64,000 bases of DNA from Alloiococcus otitis ATCC 51267 (GCF_000315445.1 NZ_JH992957.1:414103-478102); one strand, 5' to 3'. Positions 33,986 to 43,206 are shown, numbered from the stretch's first letter. Translations and numbers: made by a program. Notes: generated from the sequence alone by a model not told the origin.

Positions 33986-34108
33986 GTGGCAGCAAAAGAA
34001 GACTTAGCAGTAGCTTACCGGCTAATGAAAAGCCCAAATAAAAAAACAGCCCGTCGTGGCTTGAAGATGATTAAACAGCACAAGAAAAAGCTAAAGGGAA
34101 TTAAATAA
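33986..34108 (+). CDS. 40-residue basic protein in the Zur operon
   Basis: A tiny gene with a very strong AAAGGAGGAGG ribosome site (33971-33981), GTG start and a stop at 34106-34108. The protein is strongly basic (motif SPNKKTARRGLKMIKQHKKK) and has no cysteine. It follows the zinc-free S14 gene by 21 bp and shares its terminator, so it should be induced together with it by zinc limitation. From memory, short proteins in this position are sometimes annotated as 'putative metal homeostasis protein'; I cannot confirm this here. A ribosome- or RNA-binding role is equally possible. Confidence 0.72.
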   Translation: MAAKEDLAVAYRLMKSPNKKTARRGLKMIKQHKKKLKGIK

Positions 34109-34137
34109 AAAAGAGGCCGTAAACCGGCCTCTTTTTT
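34107..34137 (+). terminator. Terminator of the S14 operon
   Basis: A 13-bp perfect stem (34107-34119 with 34125-34137) around TAAAC, with A/T runs on both arms. Confidence 0.92.
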
Positions 34138-34219
34138 ATGGTCTTTCTATTCATAAGCTCCTAGGCAAAATCCTTATTATCCTGTAAACTTAGGTTAGTA
34201 AGTAGGAGGTAAAGAAAAG

Positions 34220-35332
34220 ATGGTAAATTTTTGGCCCAACTTTATCCTGATATTTTTGTCTTGGTTCATTACTGCCATGGCCTTTAGCTTTGGCCAATTT
34301 GGATTAGTCTTGTCTTTAGCTTTTTTCCTAACCTTTTTTCTTTTACCAATATTAAGAAAGCCTTTTCGATCACTGGCTACCTGGCTCTTACCCCTCATGT
34401 TAGCTTTGTTATCCTTTGAGACTAACCAGCCAAGCTTTATCGTGTTGATTTTTATGTTTCTTTTTAGCTATTTAGTCAAGGACTTCAAGCACAATCAAGT
34501 GCTTTTATTTGCCCTTTATTCCTATACCCTAACCGCTATCCGCCTAGTTACTAGTTCCCATTGGCCTGCCTTAGCCGTTGTCAGCTTATCCTGGCTTTTC
34601 CTAGGTCTGGTTGCCTGGCATTACACTAGCCTGAAAGACCTAAACCAAAAGCAGGCTGGCCAGATCAGCCAACTTGAAGATCTCTTAACCATGCTTAAAA
34701 AAGAGTCAGTGGCCATGGATGACCATATCCGGCAAGAAGAACGAAACCGGCTAGCCCGGGAGATCCATGACTCTGTGGGACACCGGCTCACGGCCTTGTT
34801 AAAGCAATTGGAAGTCGCCCGTCTAAAAGAAGACGACCCCTCAACTAGGGGCCAACTAGCCCAATTAAAAAAACTAGCTCAGACTTCTTTATATGAAACC
34901 CGCATGGCCGTCCAAACCATGCAGACCGAAGAAGTGTCCGGCATTCCAGCTATTATCCAGCTCATCCGGAAGTTAGAAATAGAAAGTCAACTGAACTTGA
35001 CCATCAAGTTGGGGGCAAATGTTTTAGGTCTATCCCTATCTAACGACCAGGCAGTAGCCATTTACCGGACTGTCCAGGAAGCTCTGACCAATATGATGCG
35101 CCATTCCCAGGTCAAAAAAGCTGAAATTACCATCAGCCTGGTCGCCAGCCGGGACATCCGCTTTCAGGTTGACCATCCCTTACAAAAACCGGTTAAAATT
35201 AAGGAGGGCTTTGGCCTGACCAATATAAGGAGCCGTTTGACTCAACTAAATGGCCACTTAACCCTCGACCAATCTGACCAGACCTTTTCAGTAATTGGCC
35301 AAATTCCTTTAGGAGGCTATATTCATGATTAA
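34220..35332 (+). CDS. Sensor histidine kinase (NarL/LiaS/DesK type)
   Basis: A membrane sensor kinase that would phosphorylate the response regulator encoded next. It has 370 residues. Five or six membrane segments fill residues 1-135 with almost no extracellular domain, suggesting it senses the membrane itself. A coiled-coil linker leads to the HisKA_3 domain with EERNRLAREIHDSVGHRL, phospho-acceptor His about residue 183. The ATPase domain shows the N-box ALTNMMRHS and the G-box EGFGLTNIRSRLTQL. A GTAGGAGGT site precedes the ATG. It overlaps the regulator gene by 8 bp. Confidence 0.93.
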   Translation: MVNFWPNFILIFLSWFITAMAFSFGQFGLVLSLAFFLTFFLLPILRKPFRSLATWLLPLMLALLSFETNQPSFIVLIFMFLFSYLVKDFKHNQVLLFALYSYTLTAIRLVTSSHWPALAVVSLSWLFLGLVAWHYTSLKDLNQKQAGQISQLEDLLTMLKKESVAMDDHIRQEERNRLAREIHDSVGHRLTALLKQLEVARLKEDDPSTRGQLAQLKKLAQTSLYETRMAVQTMQTEEVSGIPAIIQLIRKLEIESQLNLTIKLGANVLGLSLSNDQAVAIYRTVQEALTNMMRHSQVKKAEITISLVASRDIRFQVDHPLQKPVKIKEGFGLTNIRSRLTQLNGHLTLDQSDQTFSVIGQIPLGGYIHD

Positions 35333-35972
35333 GATTTTACTAGCCGAAGACCAAGCCTTGGTCCGTGAAAGCTTGAAATTAATGATAGAAATGGACAGCG
35401 ACCTCAAAGTGACCGGACTGGCTCAAAATGGCCAGGAAGCACTTGAACTTTGCCGAGACCAAGCCTTTGACCTGGCCTTACTCGACATCCGAATGCCAGT
35501 CATGACCGGCCTAGAAGCCGCTCGGACCATCCGAAAAAAGTGGCCAGATCTGATCATCCTAATGCTTACGACCTTTAATGATGAAGATTATGCCTTAGAA
35601 GCCCTGAAATATGGGGTGAGGGGTTACTTACTCAAAGATGGGGAGGCCGACCGTTTAACCCAGTCCATCAAGAGTGCCTATAAGGGAGGGCTGGTCTTAG
35701 AAGATCAGGTGGCAGCCAAGGTCTTACCCCAGTTAATCAAACAGGCTAGGCCCAGCCAGGTTAAGGACCAGGTTAAAACAGGTAACTTAACTGAAAGGGA
35801 ATTACAAATCCTCACTTATCTTGGTCGAGGCTTGAGTAACCAGGAGATCAGCCAGGAATTATTTCTATCAGTTGGAACAGTGAAAAACTTGGTGTCCACT
35901 CTTTTGGACAAACTTGAATTGAGAGACCGAACCCAACTGGCTATCTATGCTATCCACAACAATATCACTTAA
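35325..35972 (+). CDS. Response regulator, NarL/LuxR type
   Basis: DNA-binding response regulator paired with the upstream kinase. It has 215 residues. The receiver domain has the acidic pair AEDQ near residue 8, the phospho-acceptor Asp54 in LLDIRMPVMTG and a Lys in YLLKDGEA. The C-terminal LuxR-type helix-turn-helix reads LTERELQILTYLGRGLSNQE followed by SVGTVKNLVSTLLDKL. It starts within the kinase gene. The terminator downstream separates it from the ABC genes, which it may nevertheless control, since such modules usually regulate the adjacent transporter. Confidence 0.94.
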   Translation: MIKILLAEDQALVRESLKLMIEMDSDLKVTGLAQNGQEALELCRDQAFDLALLDIRMPVMTGLEAARTIRKKWPDLIILMLTTFNDEDYALEALKYGVRGYLLKDGEADRLTQSIKSAYKGGLVLEDQVAAKVLPQLIKQARPSQVKDQVKTGNLTERELQILTYLGRGLSNQEISQELFLSVGTVKNLVSTLLDKLELRDRTQLAIYAIHNNIT

Positions 35973-36005
35973 AGAGATGACTAAAGTCACATTAAGTCGT
36001 GACCG

Positions 36006-36032
36006 AGGGCAGTGTTTTGACTGCCCTTTTTT
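36006..36032 (+). terminator. Terminator of the two-component genes
   Basis: AGGGCAGT at 36006-36013 pairs with ACTGCCCT at 36020-36027, followed by TTTTT. Confidence 0.88.
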
Positions 36033-36073
36033 GGCTATACTCTAACTACATCAAAAAGAGAGAAGGGAAGACC

Positions 36074-37006
36074 ATGTTAGAAGCTCGGCAAATCAATAAA
36101 AGCTTCAAAAAATTCCAAGCTGTCAAAGACCTCAGCCTTCATTTAGAAGAAGGGGAGTCAGTCGGTTTATTAGGTCCCAATGGGGCAGGTAAGTCAACGA
36201 CTATATCTATTCTGTCTACCTTGATGCAAGCTAATTCAGGGAGCCTCATATACAAGGGTGAGGATTGCTTTAAAAATCCTAAACCTCTACGTCAGGCACT
36301 CGGTCTCGTTCCCCAAGAGATTGCCCTTTACCCAGAATTGACCGCCTATGAAAACTTAAAGTTTTTTGGCAAGGTCTATCAGTTAAAGGGAAAAGATTTA
36401 GAAGACCGGATCCAAACAATTCTGGAAGAAATTGGCCTAAAAGACCGGCAGAAGGAGAGGGTAACAAACTATTCAGGCGGAATGAAGCGGCGGTTAAATA
36501 TCGGGGTAGCCCTGATACAGGCTCCTCAGATCTTAGTTATGGATGAGCCTACCGTGGGCATTGACCCCCAGTCCCGGAGTCATATCCTGGACATGGTTAA
36601 GAAGCTCAACCAGAGCCAAGGAATGACCGTCCTCTATACTAGTCACTACATGGAAGAAGTCGAAAAACTATGCGACCGGGTTTACATTATGGACCATGGG
36701 GAAATTATTGCAGCAGGAACGATCGATGATTTGAAAAGTATCCTCAATAATGAAAAGTCCATCCAAGTTGACCTGGTCCAAAAATCATCATCTTTTAAAG
36801 AAAAACTCCTCGACCAGGCCAATATCAACCAAGTCTTAGATACTGAGAGGGGTTATCAATTAATTGCCTCTAATGAAAAAGAAACCATGACCCAAGTCTT
36901 TGAGATAGCCCACCAATTAAATCTAGAAATCAACCGGCTTAGCATCCACAATCCTAGTTTAGAAGATGTCTTTCTACACTTGACTGGCCGCCGATTGCGG
37001 GATTAG
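36074..37006 (+). CDS. ABC-2 exporter ATPase
   Basis: ATP-binding subunit of a drug/antibiotic- or lipid-type ABC-2 exporter. I use the ATG at 36074 after AGAAGGGAAG, giving 310 residues; the longer in-frame extension to 35999 runs through the preceding terminator. Walker A is GPNGAGKSTTISI, the signature YSGGMKRRLNIG, Walker B ILVMDEPTVGIDP and the switch histidine lies in TSHYMEEVEKL. A C-terminal extension of about 70 residues (from about 240) is typical of the DrrA/CcmA-like group. Two permease genes follow at 10 and 0 bp spacing. Confidence 0.92.
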   Translation: MLEARQINKSFKKFQAVKDLSLHLEEGESVGLLGPNGAGKSTTISILSTLMQANSGSLIYKGEDCFKNPKPLRQALGLVPQEIALYPELTAYENLKFFGKVYQLKGKDLEDRIQTILEEIGLKDRQKERVTNYSGGMKRRLNIGVALIQAPQILVMDEPTVGIDPQSRSHILDMVKKLNQSQGMTVLYTSHYMEEVEKLCDRVYIMDHGEIIAAGTIDDLKSILNNEKSIQVDLVQKSSSFKEKLLDQANINQVLDTERGYQLIASNEKETMTQVFEIAHQLNLEINRLSIHNPSLEDVFLHLTGRRLRD

Positions 37007-37016
37007 GAGGGTTAGT

Positions 37017-38285
37017 ATGTTTAACTTGATCAAAAAAGATATGCTCAACCTGGCTAGAAATAAGAGTGAGCTGATGGAATTACTCCTCATGCCGATGATT
37101 TTGATTCTTATTCTGGGCTTTGCCTTAGGGGGTATCTTGAGTGGGGACCAGGGCCTTGAGTCTTTTAAGGTAGGTTTGGTCAGCGATTCTTCCCCAAAAG
37201 AAGATCTAGAAAGCTTCCAGAAAGACCTCAGTCAAGCTGGCTACCCTGACCAAGCTCAAGAAAGTTTGCTGGAAGCTGCCAGAAATAACGACCCTCAAGC
37301 CCTCCTAGCCGACGTATTATCTTCACCTGACCTAGCTAACCTAGTGGAGATAGAAGAATTTTCGAATAAGGACCTAGCCAACCAGGCCTTAGAGGAAGAA
37401 GAAATTGTCTCCTACCTTTACTTCCCTGAAAACTTTAACCTCCACTACCTCCGGTCTATTTATCTAGGGGAGGATAGCCAAGCAAGACTAGACCTCCAGG
37501 CTAAAAACCAGCAAAGTTTCTATTCGAATTTATTTGCTGATCTAACCAAGCAGGTATTAGATGAATTTAACCTTCAAATCTCCTTGATGACGGCCAGCCA
37601 AGGTCAAGGACAAACCGATCAAAACCGAGACCAAATTGGAGCCATCCAAAGCTTGTCAGTTGAAGATCCCGTCACCGCTTTTCAATATTTCACCTTGGCT
37701 ATGGGGGTGATGTTTGCCTTGCTTATCCCCGTCAGTGTGTCTTTAAACAGTTTTGAAGAAAAAAGAAACCACCTTTACGACCGCCTAACCATAGCTGGCC
37801 TACCCTGGTTGTCTTACCTCTTCAGCAAGTTTTTTGCCTCCTTCTTCTTGGCGCTTGGTCAATTGGCCATCTTATTCACCTTTTCCACCTTGTTTTTTGG
37901 AGTCTTTTCAGGTAAAGACCTGACTTTTTGGTTGGGCTTAGCTAGTTTAACTTTATTCTTTGCCCTAGTTGTAGCGAGTCTAGGGGCCCTTCTTGTCTCC
38001 CTAACTATAAGAACAAAGAAACGGACTGTGGCCAACAGTTTTAGTCTACTCGTTTTTATCTTTGCCTTGCTAGGCGGTAGCTTCTTCCCACTCGACCAGG
38101 TGTCTGATAGCTTAATCAAGATTGGAGAATGGACTCCAAATGGGGCAGCCTTGCAAGCTTACTTGCAGGCCTTACAGGGCTTTAGTCTCCAAGAAATATT
38201 CCCTACCATGCTAAGGTTAGGCCTGGTTGCAGCTGGGCTAGTCTTATTAGCCCTCACTATTTACCCTAAAAGGAGGATGACCTAA
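37017..38285 (+). CDS. ABC-2 permease subunit 1
   Basis: Membrane subunit of the exporter. It has 422 residues with the ABC-2 layout: one membrane helix near the N-terminus (LLLMPMILILILGFALGG), a large extracellular domain of about 170 residues that is acidic and Gln-rich, and five C-terminal helices. The start follows AGGAGGG at 37005-37011. It ends exactly one base before the next ATG. The large outer domain may contact the exported substrate or a peptide antibiotic. The two permeases are similar in layout and probably form a heterodimer. Confidence 0.88.
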   Translation: MFNLIKKDMLNLARNKSELMELLLMPMILILILGFALGGILSGDQGLESFKVGLVSDSSPKEDLESFQKDLSQAGYPDQAQESLLEAARNNDPQALLADVLSSPDLANLVEIEEFSNKDLANQALEEEEIVSYLYFPENFNLHYLRSIYLGEDSQARLDLQAKNQQSFYSNLFADLTKQVLDEFNLQISLMTASQGQGQTDQNRDQIGAIQSLSVEDPVTAFQYFTLAMGVMFALLIPVSVSLNSFEEKRNHLYDRLTIAGLPWLSYLFSKFFASFFLALGQLAILFTFSTLFFGVFSGKDLTFWLGLASLTLFFALVVASLGALLVSLTIRTKKRTVANSFSLLVFIFALLGGSFFPLDQVSDSLIKIGEWTPNGAALQAYLQALQGFSLQEIFPTMLRLGLVAAGLVLLALTIYPKRRMT

Positions 38286-39368
38286 ATGTTTAAGGTACTT
38301 GGAATCCAAATCAAACGCCTGTTGAAAAACCCAGTTATGTTTCTGGTTAATTTTGGCTTGACCCTGGCCTTTGTTCTTGTCATAGGGGCCAGTCAAGAAC
38401 CAGCTCAAATTCAAGTTTCAACCTACACGAGTGACCTCCACCAGTCCGATTTAAACCAGACAGTCGAGAACTTAAACCAAAACGATTCCTTTAACTTTGA
38501 AATCATCCAAGCTGACCAGGCAAGAGAAGATTTGCGGATGAACCGAGTTCCCTTTGTCTTAGACCTTCAAAAAAACGACTACACCTTGTGGGTGGCTAGA
38601 GAAGATGGACAGGTCGACCTGGTCGATAACTATCTCAAACAAAAACTAGGACAGGAAGAAAGCATTAGACAGGTCCGTGACCAATTCCCCCAGGCTGAAA
38701 TCGACCTTACCCCTACGATAAACTTAGAAAACCAATACCTAGAAGGAGAGGGGCAAGGGGGGCAAGCCTATCAATTTCAAGCCTTAATCGGACAAAGCTT
38801 GTTCTTTGTCACCCTCACTGTCTTTTTCTTACAGTCCCAGCTTCTTGAAGAAAGGACTTCTGGGGTTTGGAGCCGGCTGATTGTCTCCCCCTTGTCTAAG
38901 GTGCAGATTTACCTTGGCAACCTAGTCCACTATTACCTGGCAGGGGTCCTCCAATTGGTCTTATCATTCATCATCTTAACCAGGCTGCTAGGCATCGAGT
39001 TTGGTCCTGGTATTTATCCTATGGCAGTTGTTATCTTAGTCTTTCTCTTCGCCATCGTAGCTTTAGGCATCCTCCTAGTCAGTATTAGCCCCAGCTTGAC
39101 AGCCTTAAATGCCTTGATCCCTATTGTGACTGTAGCCATGGCCATGTTAGGCGGAGCCTTTTGGCCACTAGAGATTGTATCCAACCGCTTCTTATTAACT
39201 TTAGCAGAATTTATCCCCATTAAACATGCCATGCAAGGGGCCTTATCTGCTATAAATGGTCAGCTAGAGCTAGGAGACCTGGGCCAGGTTATTCTTATCT
39301 TAGCCCTCATGGGTGTTCTCTTTATGGGGGTAGGATTGAATTTAATGGAAAGGCAGAGGGGACAGTAA
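38286..39368 (+). CDS. ABC-2 permease subunit 2
   Basis: Second membrane subunit of the exporter, 360 residues with the same one-helix, outer-domain, five-helix order. The N-terminal helix is PVMFLVNFGLTLAFVLVIGA. Later segments include LIGQSLFFVTLTVFFLQSQL and VTVAMAMLGGAFWPLEIVS, the Gly-rich FWP-type motif that the first permease has as LLGGSFFPLDQVS. Its ribosome site AAAAGGAGG lies in the last codons of the preceding gene, so translation is coupled. It is the end of the kinase-regulator-transporter cluster; I see no clear terminator, and the pyrF promoter starts about 40 bp later. Confidence 0.87.
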   Translation: MFKVLGIQIKRLLKNPVMFLVNFGLTLAFVLVIGASQEPAQIQVSTYTSDLHQSDLNQTVENLNQNDSFNFEIIQADQAREDLRMNRVPFVLDLQKNDYTLWVAREDGQVDLVDNYLKQKLGQEESIRQVRDQFPQAEIDLTPTINLENQYLEGEGQGGQAYQFQALIGQSLFFVTLTVFFLQSQLLEERTSGVWSRLIVSPLSKVQIYLGNLVHYYLAGVLQLVLSFIILTRLLGIEFGPGIYPMAVVILVFLFAIVALGILLVSISPSLTALNALIPIVTVAMAMLGGAFWPLEIVSNRFLLTLAEFIPIKHAMQGALSAINGQLELGDLGQVILILALMGVLFMGVGLNLMERQRGQ

Positions 39369-39409
39369 GTTTAGCTTGCGACCTCGGTCTAGAATAGTGA
39401 AGAAAAGGA

Positions 39410-39438
39410 TTGACAAAGCTAGCCATCCCTTTTACAAT
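39410..39438 (+). promoter_or_regulatory. Promoter of pyrFE
   Basis: TTGACA at 39410-39415 and TACAAT at 39433-39438 with 17-bp spacing. The leader is about 45 bases; I see no PyrR-type attenuator structure. Confidence 0.78.
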
Positions 39439-39488
39439 GTTGGAAGTTTGAGTAAAAATTATCTAACTGACTAAAGGGAGGAAGCAAA

Positions 39489-40214
39489 ATGGATCAAACC
39501 AAGCCTATTATTGCTCTTGACTTTAACCACAAAAAGCAAATCCGTGATTTCCTAGCCTTATTTGCTGATGAAAAATTAAATATCAAAATTGGGATGGAAG
39601 CCTTCTATGCCAATGGTCCAAATATCGTGCATGAACTGATCCAAGGTCAGCACGATATTTTTTTGGACTTAAAACTTCACGACATCCCTAACACAGTCAA
39701 AAAGGCCATGAAAGTCTTAGCCCAGTTGGGGGTGGCGATGGTCAATGTCCATGCCCAAGGTGGACTGAAGATGATGGAGGCTGCTAAAGCAGGTTTAGAA
39801 GAAGGATGTAAGGGGAGGGGAGACCGGCCGAAATTAATTGCCGTCACCCAGTTGACCTCCCTTTCTGAGGAAGACTTCTCAAGGGACCAGGTGTCAACCC
39901 TTAGTCTAGAAGACTCCATCAACCACTTTGCCCGCCTGGCCAAGGAGGCTGGCTTAGACGGAGTGGTGTGCTCTCCACTGGAATCCTCTAGAATACACAA
40001 GGAACTTGGTCCAGACTTCTTAACCGTCACACCAGGCATCCGGCTTAAAACAGACCAGGGAGATGACCAAAGCCGGATTACAACACCTAGCCAGGCCCGA
40101 ACTTACCAGAGTGACTATATCGTAGTGGGCCGGCCTATCACCCAAGCCAAGGATCCAAGGCTAGCCTATGAACAAATGTACCAAGCATGGAATAAACAAA
40201 AAGGAGAGAGATAA
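39489..40214 (+). CDS. pyrF: Orotidine 5'-phosphate decarboxylase
   Basis: Catalyses the last step of UMP synthesis, decarboxylating OMP. It has 241 residues, usual for the bacterial type 1 enzyme. The start region IIALDFNHKKQIRDFLALF and the substrate Lys in NIKIGMEAFY are present. The catalytic signature is IFLDLKLHDIPNTVKKAM, with the Asp-Lys-x-x-Asp tetrad, and the phosphate-binding end has TVTPGIRLK and YIVVGRPITQA. An AAAGGGAGG site precedes the ATG. It ends directly before pyrE. The other pyr genes are not in this window. Confidence 0.97.
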   Translation: MDQTKPIIALDFNHKKQIRDFLALFADEKLNIKIGMEAFYANGPNIVHELIQGQHDIFLDLKLHDIPNTVKKAMKVLAQLGVAMVNVHAQGGLKMMEAAKAGLEEGCKGRGDRPKLIAVTQLTSLSEEDFSRDQVSTLSLEDSINHFARLAKEAGLDGVVCSPLESSRIHKELGPDFLTVTPGIRLKTDQGDDQSRITTPSQARTYQSDYIVVGRPITQAKDPRLAYEQMYQAWNKQKGER

Positions 40215-40865
40215 ATGACAGCAAACAAGGCTAAGGCAGTTGCTAAGACATTGCTAGAGATTGGGGCGGTTTCACTTAGTCCCGACCAGCCTTTTACCTG
40301 GTCAAGTGGTCTTAAAACACCGATCTATTGCGATAACCGTTTAATAATGAGCCAGCCCCAAGCCAGGGACTTGATCGAAGACAGTCTGGTGGACTTGATC
40401 CAGAGCCACCACCCAGATGTGGAAGTGATTGCCGGGACTGCAACGGCCGGCATTCCCCATGCTGCCTTTATAGCAGACCGATTAAATTTACCTATGATTT
40501 ATGTCCGGTCCAGCAAAAAAGGACATGGCAAGCAGAATGCTATTGAAGGCAGTTTCCATAAAGGGCAAAAGGTGGTCATGGTGGAGGACTTAATCTCAAC
40601 TGGCGGCAGTGTCATCCAAGCGGCCCACAAGGTCAGCCAAGCTGGAGGACAAATTTTGGGTGTAGTTGCCATCTTTACTTACGGTCTAGCAAGTGGTCAG
40701 GAAGCCTTTAACCAAGTCGACTACCCCCTCCACACCTTAACTGATTACCCCTCATTGGTGGACTATGCTGTTCAAAACCATGACTTCAAGTCCCAAGAAA
40801 GAACCCTCAAGGCCTGGTACCAAGACCCTGAAGCCTGGTCTGACAGGGCCAAACAAGCTAATTAG
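40215..40865 (+). CDS. pyrE: Orotate phosphoribosyltransferase
   Basis: Transfers phosphoribose from PRPP to orotate, the step before PyrF. It has 216 residues. The N-terminal hood has GAVSLSPDQPFTWSSGLKTP and the PRPP-binding motif is VVMVEDLISTGGSVIQAA, both intact; MIYVRSSKKGHGKQNAIEG forms the flexible catalytic loop. Its ATG follows the pyrF stop with no gap, and the AAAGGAGAGAG site is inside pyrF, so the pair is translationally coupled. The frameshifted MFS gene follows at 21 bp and was probably part of the same transcript. Confidence 0.97.
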   Translation: MTANKAKAVAKTLLEIGAVSLSPDQPFTWSSGLKTPIYCDNRLIMSQPQARDLIEDSLVDLIQSHHPDVEVIAGTATAGIPHAAFIADRLNLPMIYVRSSKKGHGKQNAIEGSFHKGQKVVMVEDLISTGGSVIQAAHKVSQAGGQILGVVAIFTYGLASGQEAFNQVDYPLHTLTDYPSLVDYAVQNHDFKSQERTLKAWYQDPEAWSDRAKQAN

Positions 40866-40886
40866 TAAAAGAAGGAGTCGACCAAG

Positions 40887-42112
40887 ATGAAAAGTAATGA
40901 TAAAAGAGCCTTTATGGTTTCCCTGATTGGGGCAGGACTAGATGATGTCAATGTCATGTTCTTATCCTTTTCCCTGTCTACGATTATCTCCGAACTTAGT
41001 CTAAGTGGTTCCCAGGCAGGCTGGATTGGAACGATCACCAATCTGGGGATGCTTTTAGGTGGCCTAGTATTTGGGGTCTTGGGGGACCGTTATCATAGGT
41101 TTAATGTTTTAAAGATAACTATCCTTATCTTCAGTCTGGCTACCGGTTTAATTCCCTAGCCCAAAATATTTATGTTATCTACCTCCTTCGTTTTATAGCG
41201 GGTATTGGGGTAGGTGGCGAATATGGAGTTGCCATCTCCGTTATGGCCGGTATCGTTCCTCTCGAAAAGATGGGTCGAGTTTCTTCCTTAAACGGGATAG
41301 TCGGCCAGCTAGGCAGTATTGTTTCAGCCCTCCTAGCTGCCCTAGTTGCTCCATTTTTTGGCTGGCGGGGCTTGTTTTTAATGGGCCTCCTACCTATTCT
41401 TTTGGTCGTCTGGGCTCAATTTTTCATCAAGTCCGACCAAATTACCGAAGATGACCTGGGGGAGAAGCTAGAGGCAAAAGCAAGTCAAGCTAGCATCAAA
41501 GACTTGTTTGCCAGCAAGAATTTAACCAGGCTCACCCTATCCTTAATGATTATGGCGACTGTTCAAATAGCTGGTTATTTTGGCATGATGAACTGGTTGC
41601 CGACCATGATGCAAAGTCAGTTAGGAATTTCAGTTGGGGATTCCTCCCAGTGGATGGTAGCTACCATCCTAGGCATGTGCTTAGGAATGCTCGTCTTCGG
41701 TCAGATTTTCGACCGAATCGGCCCTCGCAAAAGTTTTGCCATCTTTTTAACCCTTTCAGCCTTATCCGTTTACCTTTTCACCTTGGTCCAAACTGGATTA
41801 GCCATGATTATCGGGGGAGCCATCGTTGGTTTCTTTGTTAACGGCATGTTCACCGGTTATGCTGCAGTGACCACCCAACTCTATCCCCAACGAATCCGGA
41901 CTATTGCTAATAATACCATCTTAAACGTTGGACGGGCTGTCGGAGGTTTTTCTTCCGTCATCATTGGCTTCATCTTAGAGCGCTCGGGGGTCTCTATGGT
42001 TATGTTCTTCCTAGCTGGCCTCTACATCATCTCTCTTATCACCATGCTGTCTATCCCTCAATTAAAAGGAGACATGTATGCGAAATTAGTCCAAGCCATG
42101 AACAACCACTAA
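40887..42112 (+). pseudogene. Frameshifted MFS transporter gene
   Basis: A major facilitator protein of about 400 residues broken by one frameshift near 41150. The first frame (start 40887, AAGAAGGAG site) covers the first helices and ends TGLIP at a TAG. The intact continuation lies in another frame and reads NSLAQNIYVIYLLRFIAGIG followed by VGGEYGVAIS, then joins the frame from 41243 with ten or so further helices and a normal end. A missing T in the TTT of 41145-41150 explains the break. The motif RFIAGIGVGGEYG is typical of sugar/organic-acid MFS carriers. It follows pyrE by 21 bp. Confidence 0.85.
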
Positions 42113-42149
42113 AGGTCTTGAATTAATTTTATTAAGACAAAGTAAAAAG

Positions 42150-42192
42150 AAAGCCCTGTTAGTCCCCAGTAAGAAGGGGCTAACAGGGCTTT
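42150..42192. terminator. Bidirectional terminator
   Basis: AAAGCCCTGTTAG at 42150-42162 pairs with CTAACAGGGCTTT at 42180-42192, with an inner CCCC/GGGG helix. It separates the MFS remnant from the convergent oxidoreductase gene. Confidence 0.9.
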
Positions 42193-42201
42193 ATGCTATA
42201 A

Positions 42202-43206
42202 TTAAACAAGATCAAAAATTTCCGCTAGCTTACGGTAAGAGGCCACCCTAGCTTCATTGTCATAGATAGGGGAGTAGGCCATGATTTCGTCGATACCAAG
42301 TTTATCAACTTCATCTTCCAGTATTTCTTTGACTTGTTCCTTGCTGCCAACAACCGCAAAGCGTTTATCCAGGTAGCGGTCAACGAAGGCCTGCTCTTCT
42401 TGGCTAAATTCATAATCTTTAACTTGGTCAGGGTGGTGAATGGGGATCATTTTACCAGCCCGGATGGACATCAAGTTCATGATCACTGGTTTGAAGTGGT
42501 AGAAGGCTTCTTCTTCTGTATCAGCGACAATAATCATATAAGAAACAATGATTTCAGGCTTGTCAAAGAAAACAGAAGGCTTGAAATTATTCCGGTAAAG
42601 TTTGAAAATTTCCGGATCGGTTTCAATGCCAAAGAACTTGGCAAAACTGTAACCCAAACCGAGTTCTGCTGTTTTTGTAGCTGACTGGCCAGAAGACCCC
42701 AGCATCCAAGGTTGGGGCAGGTGGCTTAAACCTTTAGGGGCAGCTTCTGTTCGACCGTAAAATCGTTCCGGTTTTTCATCACTCAAGTAGTCTAGAATGA
42801 CTTGGACCTTGTTGTAAAGGTCGTCAAAAGTCTGGGACTGGCCTTCAGCCAAGGCTAAGATTTCGTTGGGGCCAGCTCCCGGTGCCCGGCCAAGACCGAT
42901 GTCAGCCCGACCAGGTGCCAAGGCATCCATGGTTCTGACATTTTCAGCAATTTTAAGCGGGGAATAGTGCATAATCATGGTCCCACCAGTCCCCAAACGT
43001 AAGTTGTCAGTTAATGCTGACATGTGGGTAGCTATTAATTCAGGTGATACAGAGGCGTAGTAAGTTGTATTGTGGTGTTCAGCAAACCAATAGCGGGTAT
43101 AGTTCAATTTGTCAATTTCTTGAACAAATTGACGGGTCCGGTCATAAACTTCTTCTGGTGTTTCACCATCTTTATAAGTCATCAAGTCGTGGACACTTAG
43201 TCTCAT
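42202..43206 (-). CDS. Luciferase-like (LLM) flavin-dependent oxidoreductase
   Basis: A member of the bacterial luciferase-like monooxygenase family; the substrate is unknown. The ATG at 43206 follows GAAAGGAT and gives 334 residues; an ATG 24 bases further upstream is less well placed. Family landmarks are RYWFAEHHNTTYYASVSPEL, RLGTGGTMIMHYSPLKIAEN, the flavin-site region GRADIGLGRAPGAGPNEI, and QPWMLGSSGQSATKTAELGL. It is probably cytosolic and uses FMN supplied by a reductase. It stands alone and is read away from the aminotransferase gene. Confidence 0.92.
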   Translation of the reverse strand: MRLSVHDLMTYKDGETPEEVYDRTRQFVQEIDKLNYTRYWFAEHHNTTYYASVSPELIATHMSALTDNLRLGTGGTMIMHYSPLKIAENVRTMDALAPGRADIGLGRAPGAGPNEILALAEGQSQTFDDLYNKVQVILDYLSDEKPERFYGRTEAAPKGLSHLPQPWMLGSSGQSATKTAELGLGYSFAKFFGIETDPEIFKLYRNNFKPSVFFDKPEIIVSYMIIVADTEEEAFYHFKPVIMNLMSIRAGKMIPIHHPDQVKDYEFSQEEQAFVDRYLDKRFAVVGSKEQVKEILEDEVDKLGIDEIMAYSPIYDNEARVASYRKLAEIFDLV

